This document shows, piece after piece, positions 1-11,646 of a DNA stretch of 64,000 nt (position 1 is the first letter of the stretch; every line of letters starts with the position of its first letter). A program made the position numbers and the translations under genes. This DNA is from Nannobrachium achirus. Lineage: Eukaryota > Chordata > Actinopteri > Myctophiformes > Myctophidae. Below the pieces are notes generated by a model that worked only from the letters and a program-made list of their open reading frames with translations, searched no databases and was not told where the DNA came from. The stretch is from the NCBI GenBank assembly GCA_963921795.1, contig OY997653.1, forward strand, positions 62,134,635 through 62,198,634, written 5' to 3'.

Positions 1-43
1 CGGCACCCCAGGGTGCCCCGTCACCCACTTTGAAAACCCCTGA
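1..43 (-). mobile_element. Terminus of a hAT-like MITE, cut by window edge
   Basis: The minus strand starts CAGGGGTTTTCAAAGTGGG, a common teleost hAT-type end, and the same type of end is seen near 8780. Only one end is inside the window, so neither target duplication nor length can be judged. Confidence 0.5.
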
Positions 44-365
44 TGTACAGTATGAATCCATGTGAGAATGTTTACACAGCTCCATGACATGTAGAGGTGA
101 CTTTAACTTTTGCAACAACAATGACATTCTGGTTAACCAGCGTATTTCATGGATTGAGAGAGATGGTTAGTAATATGTGTTCCTAGAATTCCTGTGCTGC
201 CATTTCCATGGGCAGACACCAGCCTGGCATACAGTGTATGGGCAACATCACATCATCCTGATACAAATTTCCTTAAATTAAGACTATTCTTTTCCTATAA
301 ATGGCGAACATTCACAATGTAATGGCTACCAAAGGTAGCAGCTAAGCCTAAAACCCATCAGGCAG

Positions 366-600
366 TAGATGGCTTCAGCTCAGGAGGCAGAGCGATTGTC
401 TTGAAATCAGAAGGTTCCTGGTTAGATCCCAGGCTCCTAGAGTCTTCAATTTATATCAAAGTGTCCTTGAGCAAGACAACCTCTAACTGACGCTGATGAG
501 CAGGTTGGTACCTTGCATGGTTGCCTCTGCCATCGGTGTGTGAATGAAATGCACGTTGTAAAACCCTTTGGAGAAAGGCACTATATAAATGCACCATTTA
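366..600 (+). mobile_element. tRNA-derived SINE copy
   Basis: The copy has a degenerate tRNA-like head (GGTTCCTGGTTAGATCCCAG resembles a B box), the phrase TGTCCTTGAGCAAGACA, and a tail with CCTTTGGAGAAAGGCACTAT followed by ATAAATGCACCATTTACC. The same organisation is cleaner at 10811-11090, which identifies this as an older, mutated member of that family. No coding capacity. Confidence 0.7.
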
Positions 601-832
601 CCATTTAATTGAAGGGTTGCAGTTTTTACATTCAGTAATTTTACCCCAGTGGAGTAAAGCAGAACCATGGTAGTGTTTCAGAGAGACAGAACACTGCTCA
701 GGTATGTGACAGCTAATAGACCATTAGCCATGGCTACAACAAATAGTGATTGAAAGTGTTGAAAATGGTCACAGTACCATTAAGTTTCACACGAAGACAG
801 ACAAAGGGCACATTATCTAGACGCAGTGGTTC

Positions 833-1034
833 CCAAATGCTTTAGCCCGTGACCCAAAAGAGAGATTAGACTTTTGCCCAGGACCCACACTAGTGAAAAC
901 TAGCAGATCTACAAGCTCACAACATGTCGCTTCGCACTGAGTTGCGAGCTTGTAGATAGGCTATTTTCACTACTTCTTCTTCTTTGTGTCCGCGACCCAC
1001 AAATGGGTCCTGACCCACTGTTTGGTAAACAGTG
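833..1034. mobile_element. Short hAT-like MITE whose core is the palindromic hairpin
   Basis: The left end reads GCAGTGGTTCCCAAATG and the right end mirrors it imperfectly (ending AAACAGTG). Flanking octamers ATCTAGAC (825-832) and ATCTAGAG (1035-1042) match at 7 of 8 positions, as expected of an old hAT target duplication. The centre (893-970) is a copy of the window-wide hairpin module: GTGAAAAC...AGCAGATCTACAAGCTCACAA then its reverse complement. Non-coding. Confidence 0.65.
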
Positions 1035-1211
1035 ATCTAGAGAGATAAACAAGTAGATAGAATGTTATTGATCCCGCGAGAGAAAGTTTTTGTCTTTGCT
1101 ATAAATAATTGCTTTTATTTATATTAGACACTTTTCCAATAGAGCACCTTGGCAAGAATAAGTATCCATGCAGTAGCGCTCTTAGTGTCCTTTAGAATAT
1201 TAAAAGCCATA

Positions 1212-1475
1212 TCGTCCCTGTCGGCCAGAAACCTTGTATCTCCAAGTTTAAAATGTGTACGTTTTTTCGTAAATTAAAGCCATACAGTCGTATAAGACAG
1301 TTGCACAAAACGAGTGAAAATAGCAGATCTACAAGAACACAATGCCTTACGGTGCGAGGTACGTGTGCTTGTAGATCAGCTATTTTCTCTAGTTTAAATC
1401 ATTTTGAAAATGATGAATGCAAAACGAACGGTTTTGGACATACTGAACAAGGTTTCCACCTGACAACAACAAAAT
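1212..1475. mobile_element. MITE with TGTCGGGCAGAAACC-type ends
   Basis: The left end reads CGTCCCTGTCGGCCAGAAAC and the right end, reverse-complemented, begins GTTGTCAGGTGGAAACCTTG. Both ends recur at 51645-51897 and 60337-60578, which defines a family. A hairpin-module copy occupies 1314-1388. Non-coding; the short ORF here is chance. Confidence 0.6.
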
Positions 1476-2532
1476 GCGTCTTCGGCAACAGAAGGAAGCT
1501 ATTACTATTACTTAGACCTCATTATAGCTAATACTCACAGTCAGGCCTGTGATTTGGACATTTTAGGGACACAGCCTCTTGACCTTTGAAGTTGTAAATT
1601 GTTTGAGGGCACAAAGGCCACATGCCATGGCAGCCAGGAAGGCCATCAAACTAAACAATGATTTTAAAGCCACGACAAAGACAACATAATAATTTAAATA
1701 TATACAGTATATATATTCTATTGGTAATTACAGATTACCAATAATTGTGGCCCTTCACATTAAATAAGCTTTTTCCACTAGCCCGATGAAAGGGCTAGCC
1801 AATCAGGGCTGTAGGTTTGGGGCATGTGGTGGGTGGTGGCCTGGTTCAGAACACCATTCAGCCAATCAGGCGAGTCTGTGTGTATACTACAAACACATCC
1901 CCCCTCCACTCTAATTACAGACATCAAAAAGGTCGTAGTCTTTGATGCTTTCATTGACTAAAGAGCTATTGACAGTTGTATGGCTCAATCAATTACCGCA
2001 GTTCACAACCCTTTTGAAGTTCAAAGGGAGCAATTAAGAGCTCTGGCTGACTTCACCAGGCTTTAGCCCGCTCCCCCAGAAATGGAATCTCTCCCTGCAA
2101 TCCCAGACTCTCTTCCCAAAACGAAGTGTGTGATAGAGGCTGGCACCGCCAGGCAACATCACCGTGGCCTTATGACACATAATTTGTTTAGGGTCAGAAA
2201 GTCAAACTGAGAGGCCACGGTGACCATGGCCTTTATGGCCTCCATGAAATTCCTGCCCTGCTCACAGCACAACACATTTGACACAATAATCTTCCCACAT
2301 ACTCTAGTCCCAACCTACACCAAGTACTCTATTCACCAGATGAACGTTGCATAATAATGCTACAACAATACTACACACAGGGTTCCCACACATCTTTACC
2401 AATTAATTTCCAAAACTTTTCCAAAACTTTTCCAGAATATTTAACCCGATTTCCAGGACTATATAACAATAATTCAGCTCAATAACGAGTCGCTTATTCC
2501 TATGCGCAATGCCCAAAGACAGGTAGTGTATG
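1476..2532. other. Stretch without recognised gene or repeat
   Basis: No splice-flanked exon, RNA gene or clear repeat was seen. The part 1560-2300 is low in simple repeats and not obviously transposon-like, so it is a reasonable place to look for conserved non-coding sequence within the presumed ryr3 intron. Confidence 0.4.
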
Positions 2533-2745
2533 CCAGTGGTTCTCAACCTTTTCAGGCCGTAACCCCCGAAATAATCATATTTGAAGAGAGTTGAGGAATT
2601 TTGTATAACGCGGTTTTATTGTGAAAATAGACGATCTACATGCTCACAACGCCTCGCAGCGCGAGGCGTTGTGAGCATGTAGATCTGCTATTTTCACAAT
2701 TTCTGCCTCTAATATTTGACAATTTGGCCAATGTTTAATTTGTCA
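2533..2745. mobile_element. hAT-like fragment (CAGTGGTTCTCAA end) with perfect hairpin
   Basis: It begins CAGTGGTTCTCAACCTTTTC and continues with a GTAACCCCCGAAATAATCAT phrase that recurs near 48050 and 56640. The hairpin at 2621-2697 is one of the best preserved: arms of roughly 38 bp pair with almost no mismatch around the centre GCCTCGCAGCGCGAGGC. The right end was not resolved. Confidence 0.55.
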
Positions 2746-3090
2746 TTTGTCAGGTATTAACAAAATCAATAACCAAAGACAATGCATAGCTACCTTTTCC
2801 AATACCTTCCAGGACCCTTGATCAATTCCAAAACTTTTCCAGTACTGGAAAAATATTGTTCTAATTTCAAAATATTTCCAGGAATGTCATGACCGTAGGA
2901 ACCCTGTACACATGGCCTACACATGGCCATGAAAGTACATTCCAGAGACAAAAAATGGATAAAAGCTTAGGTCCACTCAAATACTGTATATTGTGTGGGG
3001 TCCTACAGTACACCACTATCCCAGAATAGGCTGAAGTGAATGAGCATGCAAGGGTTGGCACCACATACAGTAAGTATATACTTAGCTGAC

Positions 3091-3227
3091 CGGGTCACCC
3101 AGGGTTCTCTACTTGATACCCTCCCCTTTCCCTCTACACCAAATCTCATCACTGAAAAAAGCTGAACTACGAGCTCATAACACACTGTGTTGCGACACGT
3201 TGTGAGCTTGTAGATCGGCAATTTTTT
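3091..3227 (+). mobile_element. Reverse-transcriptase-motif relic with hairpin copy
   Basis: CCCAGGGTTCTCTACTTGAT is a decayed version of the segment that encodes the VPQGSILGP motif of LINE reverse transcriptases, better preserved at 61765-61815. A hairpin copy follows at 3153-3227. Similar juxtaposition occurs at 24763-24901. Confidence 0.4.
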
Positions 3228-4670
<1,443 letters not shown>

Positions 4671-4834
4671 TGCACCTGCGTGCGCACACAAGTGCATAGT
4701 GCATGGGTGTTGTGTGTGAATGTCTCTGTGTGGGATGTCTGCCTGTTCTTTTGCCCGTTCAAATTCAAAGATGTACAACAAGAGGCCATTTTCCAATGCA
4801 ATTGCTATCATGACGTGTCTGAAAGAAGCAAGTA

Positions 4835-5300
4835 GAACTCAGGAGCTTAGAGCAGGTAATCCAATGATCCGTGGGTCGGCGGTACGAATCCCAGCTCCTC
4901 CTCCTGTCCACATGTCAAGGTGTCCTTGGGCAAGACACTGAACCCCACATTGCCTCCAGTGAGTGGGTCGGTACAAGACACTGAACCCCACATTGCCTCC
5001 AGTGAGTGGGTCGGTACAAGACACTGAACCCCACATTGCCTCCAGTGAGTGGGTCGGTACAAGACACTGAACCCCACATTGCCTCCAATGAGTGGGTCGG
5101 TACAAGACACTGAACCCCACATCGCCTCCAATGAGTCAGTCGGTGTCAGCTTGCCACGATTGGTGTGTGTGAACGGTGGGAAGTGAGGAGGCTGGCGTCA
5201 ACTGTTTGCTGCTTCACCTCCCAATGAATGAATGAATGAATGAATGAACCATTCATTGTAAAGCGCTTTGAGCACTTTGAAAAGCGCTGTAAAATGCAAT
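4835..5300 (+). mobile_element. tRNA-derived SINE with internal tandem expansion
   Basis: The head (GGTACGAATCCCAGCTCC resembles a B box) and the tail GTAAAGCGCTTTGAGCACTT show a SINE of the type at 10811-11090. Its middle is expanded: a 43-bp unit starting CAAGACACTGAACCCCACAT begins at 4931, 4974, 5017, 5060 and 5103 in perfect register. A (TGAA)n stretch follows at 5222-5247. Confidence 0.8.
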
Positions 5301-5422
5301 TAATTATTATTATAGCTGACATCGCTTTCAGATCACTCGAAAGCGGAAGCGATCCGACTCAAAGCGCGATGACAGGCAATTCCACATGGACTGGATAATG
5401 TCTGTGACAGACTGACAGGAAC

Positions 5423-5425
<3 letters not shown>

Positions 5426-5501
<76 letters not shown>
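5426..5501. repeat. (TG)n microsatellite followed by G-rich run
   Basis: Pure TG run followed by a G-rich tail to about 5523. Confidence 0.95.
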
Positions 5502-5504
<3 letters not shown>

Positions 5505-5706
5505 GGGGGGTGGGGGGTGGGGGAGCATTCAGTACTGCAGACACAGACTAAAGCTAAACTAATGCCTGATTTATATTTGTGTGCCATCATGTCATCAAGC
5601 AGCAAAACGTGTGTGAGCTTGTAGATCTACTATTTGCAGTGTGCAACACCAGTTCACACAGCTAATTATAAACCAAGCATGAAACAAACTACAACCACCA
5701 GTGATT

Positions 5707-5776
5707 TGAAAATAGCCAATCTAGACAACGCCTCGTGATGTGACGCGTTGTGAGCTTGTAGATCTGCTATTTTCAA
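5707..5776. repeat. Hairpin module copy
   Basis: The right arm GTTGTGAGCTTGTAGATCTG is intact and followed by CTATTTTC; the left arm has lost several bases (GAAAATAGCCAATCTAG). A right-arm-only remnant lies at 5605-5640. Confidence 0.75.
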
Positions 5777-5920
5777 AAGATTTTTTTATACATGAAACCT
5801 GTGAAATTGGACATTCTGTATAATGGTTAGTTGGGTACTTTTCCTTATGGTAATTTAAGTATATTGTGATACCAATACTTTTGTACTTTAACTCAAGTAT
5901 CGCAGTATTGATATATTTAC

Positions 5921-6310
5921 TTAAAGATGCAGTGCCATCATTGTTTCCCCCTCTAAAACATGATTATCAGGTATTATGATTATACTAGGAGGAAGATTTT
6001 TTCAAAGAAAGTGTACAGAAAGTGTTAAAATTGGGTTTTTATGTGGCCACACCCACCAGTTCATTAAGTATGCCTGGTTGTCTGGTGACCAGCTGAGGTT
6101 AGCCACACCCACAGTGTTGCGTGAATGGTAAAAGGGGAGGGGATGAGTTTATGATGTCATTTAATCCGTGTTTTTCGACTGGGCGTCAGTCAGGGAAGAC
6201 AAATGGGCACATTATAATCACACCTGGCAGTCTATTAGAGTAATGTCAACTCCACATATACAAAACATACAAAACAGAAAAAGTACAAAACTATAGCACC
6301 ACCTCTTTAA
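5921..6310. mobile_element. TTAA-flanked MITE nested in a hAT-like MITE
   Basis: TTAA at 5921-5924 and 6307-6310 bracket imperfect inverted ends (TTAAAGATGCAGTGCCAT against TTAAAGAGGTGGTGCTAT). TTAA duplications are typical of piggyBac-type elements. The flanks (left ...TTTGTACTTTAACTCAAGTA, right ...CTACTTTTTCCACCACTG) look like the two sides of a common CAGTGGTGGA-type hAT MITE, so this seems a transposon within a transposon. Non-coding. Confidence 0.55.
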
Positions 6311-6537
6311 ATACAAAATTCAACTACTTTTTCCACCACTGAAACAGCGATGGTCCAGGATAGTGCCATCATCACATATAATCAAATATATCCATCACTA
6401 AGATCACAACGTTTGCATTAAAATGAAAGTGTAAAGTTTAAATATAACCACACCCAGACAGTCTATCCTAACAGAGCTAATCTCTCACCTCCATCCCTCT
6501 TGTCTCTCTCCCTCTTTCATCTCTCTCTCCTCCCTCC

Positions 6538-6928
6538 TAAGCCTGTCACAATTATTACATAATTGCCTAATCGCAATTATTTGAGATAATCACTATTATT
6601 TTTCATAATCGTTTCCATGTTGAAAAACGTTCACATATTTTCAAACCTTTTAGAAAATAGTGTAACTAGCAGATGCAACGTGTTGTGAGCTTGTGGATCG
6701 ACTATTTCCACTATTAATTAATGTTATTAAATACGTCAGTCATTTCTTTGTAGGTTATTTGTCATACAGTACCTGCCCTTGCAACTTTAAGCTAAACTAA
6801 AATAAATTGAATTTCTATTCATACATTCCAGTGTTCAGCGACAAAAACACAATTAAATCGTTAATCGCAATTATCTGTGTGACAATCAATCGTCATGTAA
6901 AATATCCTAATCGTGAATGATAGCCCTA
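6538..6928. mobile_element. hAT-type MITE with perfect 8-bp target duplication
   Basis: The octamer CTCCCTCC flanks it on both sides (6530-6537 and 6929-6936). The ends are TAAGCCTGTCACAATTA and, reverse-complemented, TAGGGCTATCATTCACGAT. A paralogue lies at 28324-28662. This copy carries a degenerate hairpin module at about 6651-6712, where the paralogue keeps only a short remnant. Non-coding. Confidence 0.85.
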
Positions 6929-6968
6929 CTCCCTCCACTCCTCACTTTCCTCCCTGTCCCCCGCAATC

Positions 6969-6982
6969 ACTCACTCTCTCTC

Positions 6983-7018
<36 letters not shown>
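6969..7018. repeat. (CT)n microsatellite
   Basis: TCTCTC run directly downstream of the MITE target duplication. Confidence 0.85.
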
Positions 7019-7019
<1 letters not shown>

Positions 7020-7453
7020 AGGCCCCTGACTTGATCCCGGGCCAGGGAATCTGGTGAATCTGCAGCAAAGTGATCCGCAAGGCATCTGCTAGACCGCTAC
7101 GGTTTTGATTTATACGTCGTCGTGCGACAGTGTCGCTTGTCTTGAAAAGAACAGATCTACAAGCTAAGAATGCGTCACACAACATCAGTTCTTTTCAGCA
7201 AGCAACAATATAAATTAGTCTTAACCAGAGTAACATCATGGTCTATGTATAGGGCTGTGTCCCGGAGGGGGTTGAGGAGGGGGGTTGGGCGGGGCAACTG
7301 GCAAGTGTACAGTGTCAAATTGATCCTGCCTTCTCTTCCCCCCCCCCCCCCCCCCACCCCCCCCACTCCACCCCCATGCCTTTCCCAGCAGACCCCAACC
7401 AGGCCCTCAGCCATTCAACAATGGCAACAAAACCTCTTGTCACAACTTCCTCA

Positions 7454-7766
7454 GGAGAGTATTTTTTGCAGGTCTTTGAGTCCCAGTGTATCAAAAAAGC
7501 AACTGGGTTAAAGGGCCGTTGGTCCGACCAGTTTAACATTCACCAGGTTAGCATTCACCAGCGTCGGCAGGTTAGCATTCACCAGGTTAGCATTCACCAG
7601 CGTTCGTTTTACTGAGGTTAAGGTTAGGGTTAAGGTTGGGTTTAGGTGTATCTCTGTCCCCCAGACTTATAGTCACCTCCGCGCAGCCAATCACAAGCTT
7701 CCGCTGCCTTAACCCAGTTGCTTTTTTGATACACTCGGACTGAACGACCTGCTAAAAACACTCTCC
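7454..7766. mobile_element. Long-TIR MITE with telomere-like interior (first copy)
   Basis: Long imperfect terminal inverted repeats start GGAGAGTATTTTTTGCAGG and GGAGAGTGTTTTTAGCAGG and run inward through GTGTATCAAAAAAGCAACTG, over 50 bp in all. The interior holds GTTAGCATTCACCAG repeats, then ACTGAGGTTAAGGTTAGGGT, then CAGCCAATCACAAGCTTCC. That interior is shared with the element at 29545-29871 although the ends differ. Similar 10-12-mers (AACTTCCTCAGG, AACCTCCTCAGG) lie next to each end, but the exact target duplication is uncertain. Confidence 0.65.
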
Positions 7767-7867
7767 CCAACCTCCTCAGGGCTTTCCTTGACACTCAACT
7801 GGGACACACAGGTATGCTGCTGCCCTTCTGGAGACCCTTCACTTTTGCCACCCTCCCTTTAACCATG

Positions 7868-8041
<174 letters not shown>

Positions 8042-8075
8042 GCGACGCGCGCCTTTCGTTCAGCCCCCCTAACAC

Positions 8076-8782
8076 CCGAGGGGTTTTCAAATGTTGTCAT
8101 GGCACAGACCCCCATTGGTCTGTGGATCCCCATTTCAAATAATTGTGAGGCCCTTGTATTAAATTATGTTTTGGTTTTAATTCAATTACATTTTCTATTG
8201 AATTACATTTTGTTCATCAGAAATAGATTCATAGCGGCAATCTGTTAGAATAGCCACTCATACGTTTTCTTTGCATTGAACACATTTTGAGTGAATTGAA
8301 GTGTAGTTAAAAGGAGCTATAGTCAACTTTTTCTTGAAAAACGGACGCTAAAATAAAGATAATGTTTCGAAAATATTTTATAAAAAAGATTAAGCTTCAT
8401 ATATGTGTTTCTATTCAAAAATTACCACAAAAAGCGTAAAATAATGATAAAATAATCATTTTGGCCGTTGTCAGCCTGACTTTGTTTACATCCCTCTTTT
8501 ACATCCTTCTATTCTTTTATATGGATTGATAAGGGATATAAACAAAGTCAGTCTGACAACGGCCAAAATGATTATTTTATCATTATTTTATGCTTTCTGT
8601 GGTCATTTTTGAACAGAAACACATTTATGAAGCTTAATCTTTTTTATAAAATATCTTCGAAACATTATTTTTATTTTAGCGTCCGTTTTTCAAGAAAAAG
8701 TTGACTATAGCTCCTTTAAATTAAACTATCCCTCCACATTTGGATGATGACCCCCTGGGACCCACTTTGAAAAACCCCTAAC
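8076..8782. mobile_element. hAT-like MITE split by a TTAA MITE
   Basis: The left end (AGGGGTTTTCAAATGTTG) and right end (reverse complement AGGGGTTTTTCAAAGTGG) are the two ends of a known type of teleost hAT MITE. The foldback element at 8307-8719 lies entirely between them. The flanking octamers (AACACCCG, AACAGACA) agree at only 5 of 8 positions, so the target duplication is weak. Confidence 0.5.
8307..8719. mobile_element. TTAA-flanked foldback MITE, arms near 190 bp
   Basis: TTAA at 8307-8310 and 8716-8719 flank two long inverted arms that start AAGGAGCTATAGTCAACTTT; the arms match almost base for base up to a centre near 8510. TTAA duplication suggests mobilisation by a piggyBac-type transposase (inference). 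A transcript would form a very long double-stranded hairpin. Confidence 0.8.
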
Positions 8783-9290
8783 AGACAACAGCAGGTGTGT
8801 GCGTGTGCGGCCCAACGCGCTCACTGCTCGAAACCCGAGAACTCCCAGAGCTCCAGCATGCCAAATAAACTCCCACAAGTCACCCGGCGCTGCCACCGAT
8901 GTGAACTTGAGAAAAGGTGAATCTGCTCAGTCCCTCAAGCGCTGCTATTTTGACACACATGTCGCCGTGCGCTGCTCTGTCAGCCAGCGACAGGACAGAC
9001 TTTGGGGAGGAAAAAGGCGGGTCAGTGGTTAAAAAACCCAAGGGGAATTCGTTGCATAGAATTCCGCCCGGTTCGTCTCCTTGTTCGCACTCTCTCGGGT
9101 GCTTTGCCTTTCTAAACGGCTGGATTGGCTCGGGGGTCGTGTTTCTCATAAATGTCAGGCGAGGTGATAAGTACAGACTGAGCTACAGGTTTTTAGTTAA
9201 GCTTACAGTAGCTGTAGCTAAGAACATAGAGATCAAAGGCCATGGAGCAGTGAGAAACACGGTCAGATAGAAGCCCTGATAAGGTCCTGA
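8783..9290. other. GC-richer, repeat-poor island in the ryr3 flank
   Basis: This part has higher GC and more CpG than its surroundings and no recognisable transposon ends. Overlapping short ORFs exist on both strands but show no known domain and no convincing splice sites. It could be a regulatory element or a non-coding exon. No function is assigned. Confidence 0.3.
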
Positions 9291-9675
9291 ATGATGCTAG
9301 TGCCTCCACTCCAACCGCCATCCGTCTTGAACTAACATTTTACATTTGGGCATTGAGCTCATCCAGAGGGACTGTCAAAACGTGTGACCAGTCTGACCAC
9401 AGAGGAGGCTGCAGTTGTACCACGCCAACAACATATCTTGCAGAAGATGCTAACAAGATATCTACAGTACAAGGTAGTTTAGGAACTTGAACAGGTTGTG
9501 GGTTTGATGCAAACCAGTCTCTTCATAACAACAAAAATACTACAACTAATAATACTTAAAGCAGAGTGGATCCACACTTTGGGCCGTGGGGGGGACAATA
9601 GCACCGCTGCTTTTCTGTCCAAGTTGATCTAGTCCCTGATTACACATGAGGAGGATTACAAGGATATCAGGAGAA

Positions 9676-9884
9676 TGTAATTCATATCCTGAAAAGAGGG
9701 AGATGACATGCACATCCATGACCCAAGTTGGGTTAGGTGCTGAGCGACGAGTAGATACTAGATAAAGAAATAAAGCGCTAGCACACTGTGGGCTCACATG
9801 CGAAACAAGTGCTTTTATTGCACCAAATACAGGTTGTGACGTTTCGAGCACACTGCTCTTCTTCAGACTGTAATTCATGTCCTG
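9676..9884 (-). mobile_element. Penelope-like fragment with hammerhead-like core
   Basis: Direct repeats TGTAATTCATATCCTG (9676-9691) and TGTAATTCATGTCCTG (9869-9884) bracket the segment and look like a target duplication. On the minus strand, 9840-9866 reads CTGAAGA, a 5-bp stem GAGCA/TGCTC with a 3-nt loop, then GAAAC: the conserved core of a hammerhead ribozyme. Penelope-like retroelements are known to carry such motifs. Helices I and III are not clearly resolved. Confidence 0.55.
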
Positions 9885-10810
9885 GCAGGATGGAATACAT
9901 GCTGAGTACCAGGGGACGCACAACTTAAAACTGCTGTTAGGATTAATTGGCGAACCACGGTTTGGACTCTGGGTCTGCCAGCAGCACAATATAAAAACAG
10001 ACAAAAGACAGAGAGAGGACTGTAGTAGGGCTTCAGACTGTAGCATCAGGCTGAAGTGTTGGATCCATCAGCCTCTGAGGGCCCGAGTATAAAAAACAAC
10101 ATTTTAATCAACATCGTTCCAATATCCTCTTAAATTTAAAAGACCATTATCTTCATAATAATGGGACAAAAGACATAGAGAGAGAGCAAGGAAACAAGAT
10201 AAACTGTGAAAAGAGAAAGAGTGTATAAGAAACTACTGTAATAGTAAGTAAGTAATCTTACAAAGTTGAGAGAGAGGTTGTTAAAGATACAGAGGGAAAG
10301 AAATGGACATTGACGTTTTATATCTAAAAATAACAAAGTGCTAAAAAAAGAAAACGGCAGTAGCTCCCAAAAACAGAAACACCTACAACATCAATACACC
10401 CAAAGTGAGAGAGATCGAGGCACTGACCGGGAGAGAAATCAATGTTTGGCAATCTGCAGAACACTTGAAAGTTTCCCGTGCGCCTGAAATGAAAGGTTTT
10501 CCGGGAACCCAGCTCGGTTTAGAGTATCAGTAGGAGTAGCAGCTATGTTTTGATGTTGTTGTTATAGAGCCTAAGTGGGCCTGTTCGTAATGACAGCTTA
10601 ATGAGTTGTGGGCACAAGACGTATATATCCTCCTCTCGCCACCAGCCAGCCATCAAGGCCAAACAAAATGGTCTCTGTGGAATCAACATGAGGGCAGTGA
10701 ACCGCTTGAATGGGAACCAGTCCCCCACTATCTATTTAGGATACATTTCATAACTTTATGCAGCATTTTATAGTCTACAGCCAAAGTCCAAAGTATCTAT
10801 TTTCTTGGTT
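9885..10810. other. Stretch without recognised gene or repeat
   Basis: Nothing exon-like with splice signals was found. It contains purine-rich runs around 10165-10300 but no transposon ends. Confidence 0.35.
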
Positions 10811-11090
10811 GTGGGGCGGCATAGCTCAGGGGTAGAGAAATCGTTATTAGAGCACGAAGGGTTCCCGAAGGGTTCCCAGTTCGAATCCGGGCTCCCCCTG
10901 AGTTAATGTCGAAGGGGGTCCTTGGGCAAGACTCTGAACCCCACATTGTTCCCGGTGAGCAGGTTGGTGTCTTGCATGGTTTCCTCCGCCACCGGTGTAT
11001 GAATGTGTGTGTGAATGGGTGAATGTAATGCACAATCTCTGTAAAGCGCTTTGGATAAAAGCGCTATATAAAACGCACCATTTACCATTT
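10811..11090 (+). mobile_element. tRNA-derived SINE, well preserved
   Basis: The head has A-box-like GGCATAGCTCAGGGGTAGAG and B-box-like GGTTCCCAGTTCGAATCCGG, typical of Pol III promoters taken from a tRNA. The body reads GGTCCTTGGGCAAGACTCTG and the tail GTAAAGCGCTTTGGATAAAA, then GCGCTATATAAAACGCACC. This is the reference copy for the fragments at 366, 4835 and 40553. Non-coding. Confidence 0.85.
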
Positions 11091-11371
11091 TGGTTATATT
11101 GCCTGTTGCCACAAAATATCTATTTAAGAAAATGTAAGTTATTGGTACACTTTCTGACACAACTACTGGATTTCACTATCAGAACTTGACCTCCAACAAT
11201 AATGTCACTCCAGAAAACGTTATCCTTCCAAGAATGTTTTGAAAGAGTTGAAAGAGAAAAAAGAAAATGACTGTCTCATACACAATTCACGAAGACTAGA
11301 AATAGGCCTGCCTTTCTGAATAACACATGACGAATCGTAATGAAAAATGCATTTAATACTTTGCTATTACT

Positions 11372-11410
11372 GACGTGGGTGCGTGCGTGCGTGCGTGCGT
11401 GCGTGTGTGT
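11372..11410. repeat. (GCGT)n/(GT)n microsatellite
   Basis: Short GCGT tetranucleotide run passing into GTGT. Confidence 0.85.
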
Positions 11411-11646
11411 GTATATAGAAGATATCTAGCCAAACTCTTTGAATAAAGCCCTCCCACCCAAGCCACAAAGTAAGAAAATCAAATCAAATTCCAGATCACA
11501 GACACCAATCTAACAAATTGGATTTCCTTGGCTTAGCTTGCAACCATACAGTACCTTCCTTGACAGAGTGGGTCCAAATAACTGACCAAAGCTCGCTCTG
11601 CCCAAAGCCACAGCTAGAAGAGGCGTGAACAAATTTCTAATGTATG

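Noticed and set aside
9546-10046. 166-codon minus-strand ORF
   Set aside because: It runs through the Penelope-like fragment and its flanks with no domain or splice context.
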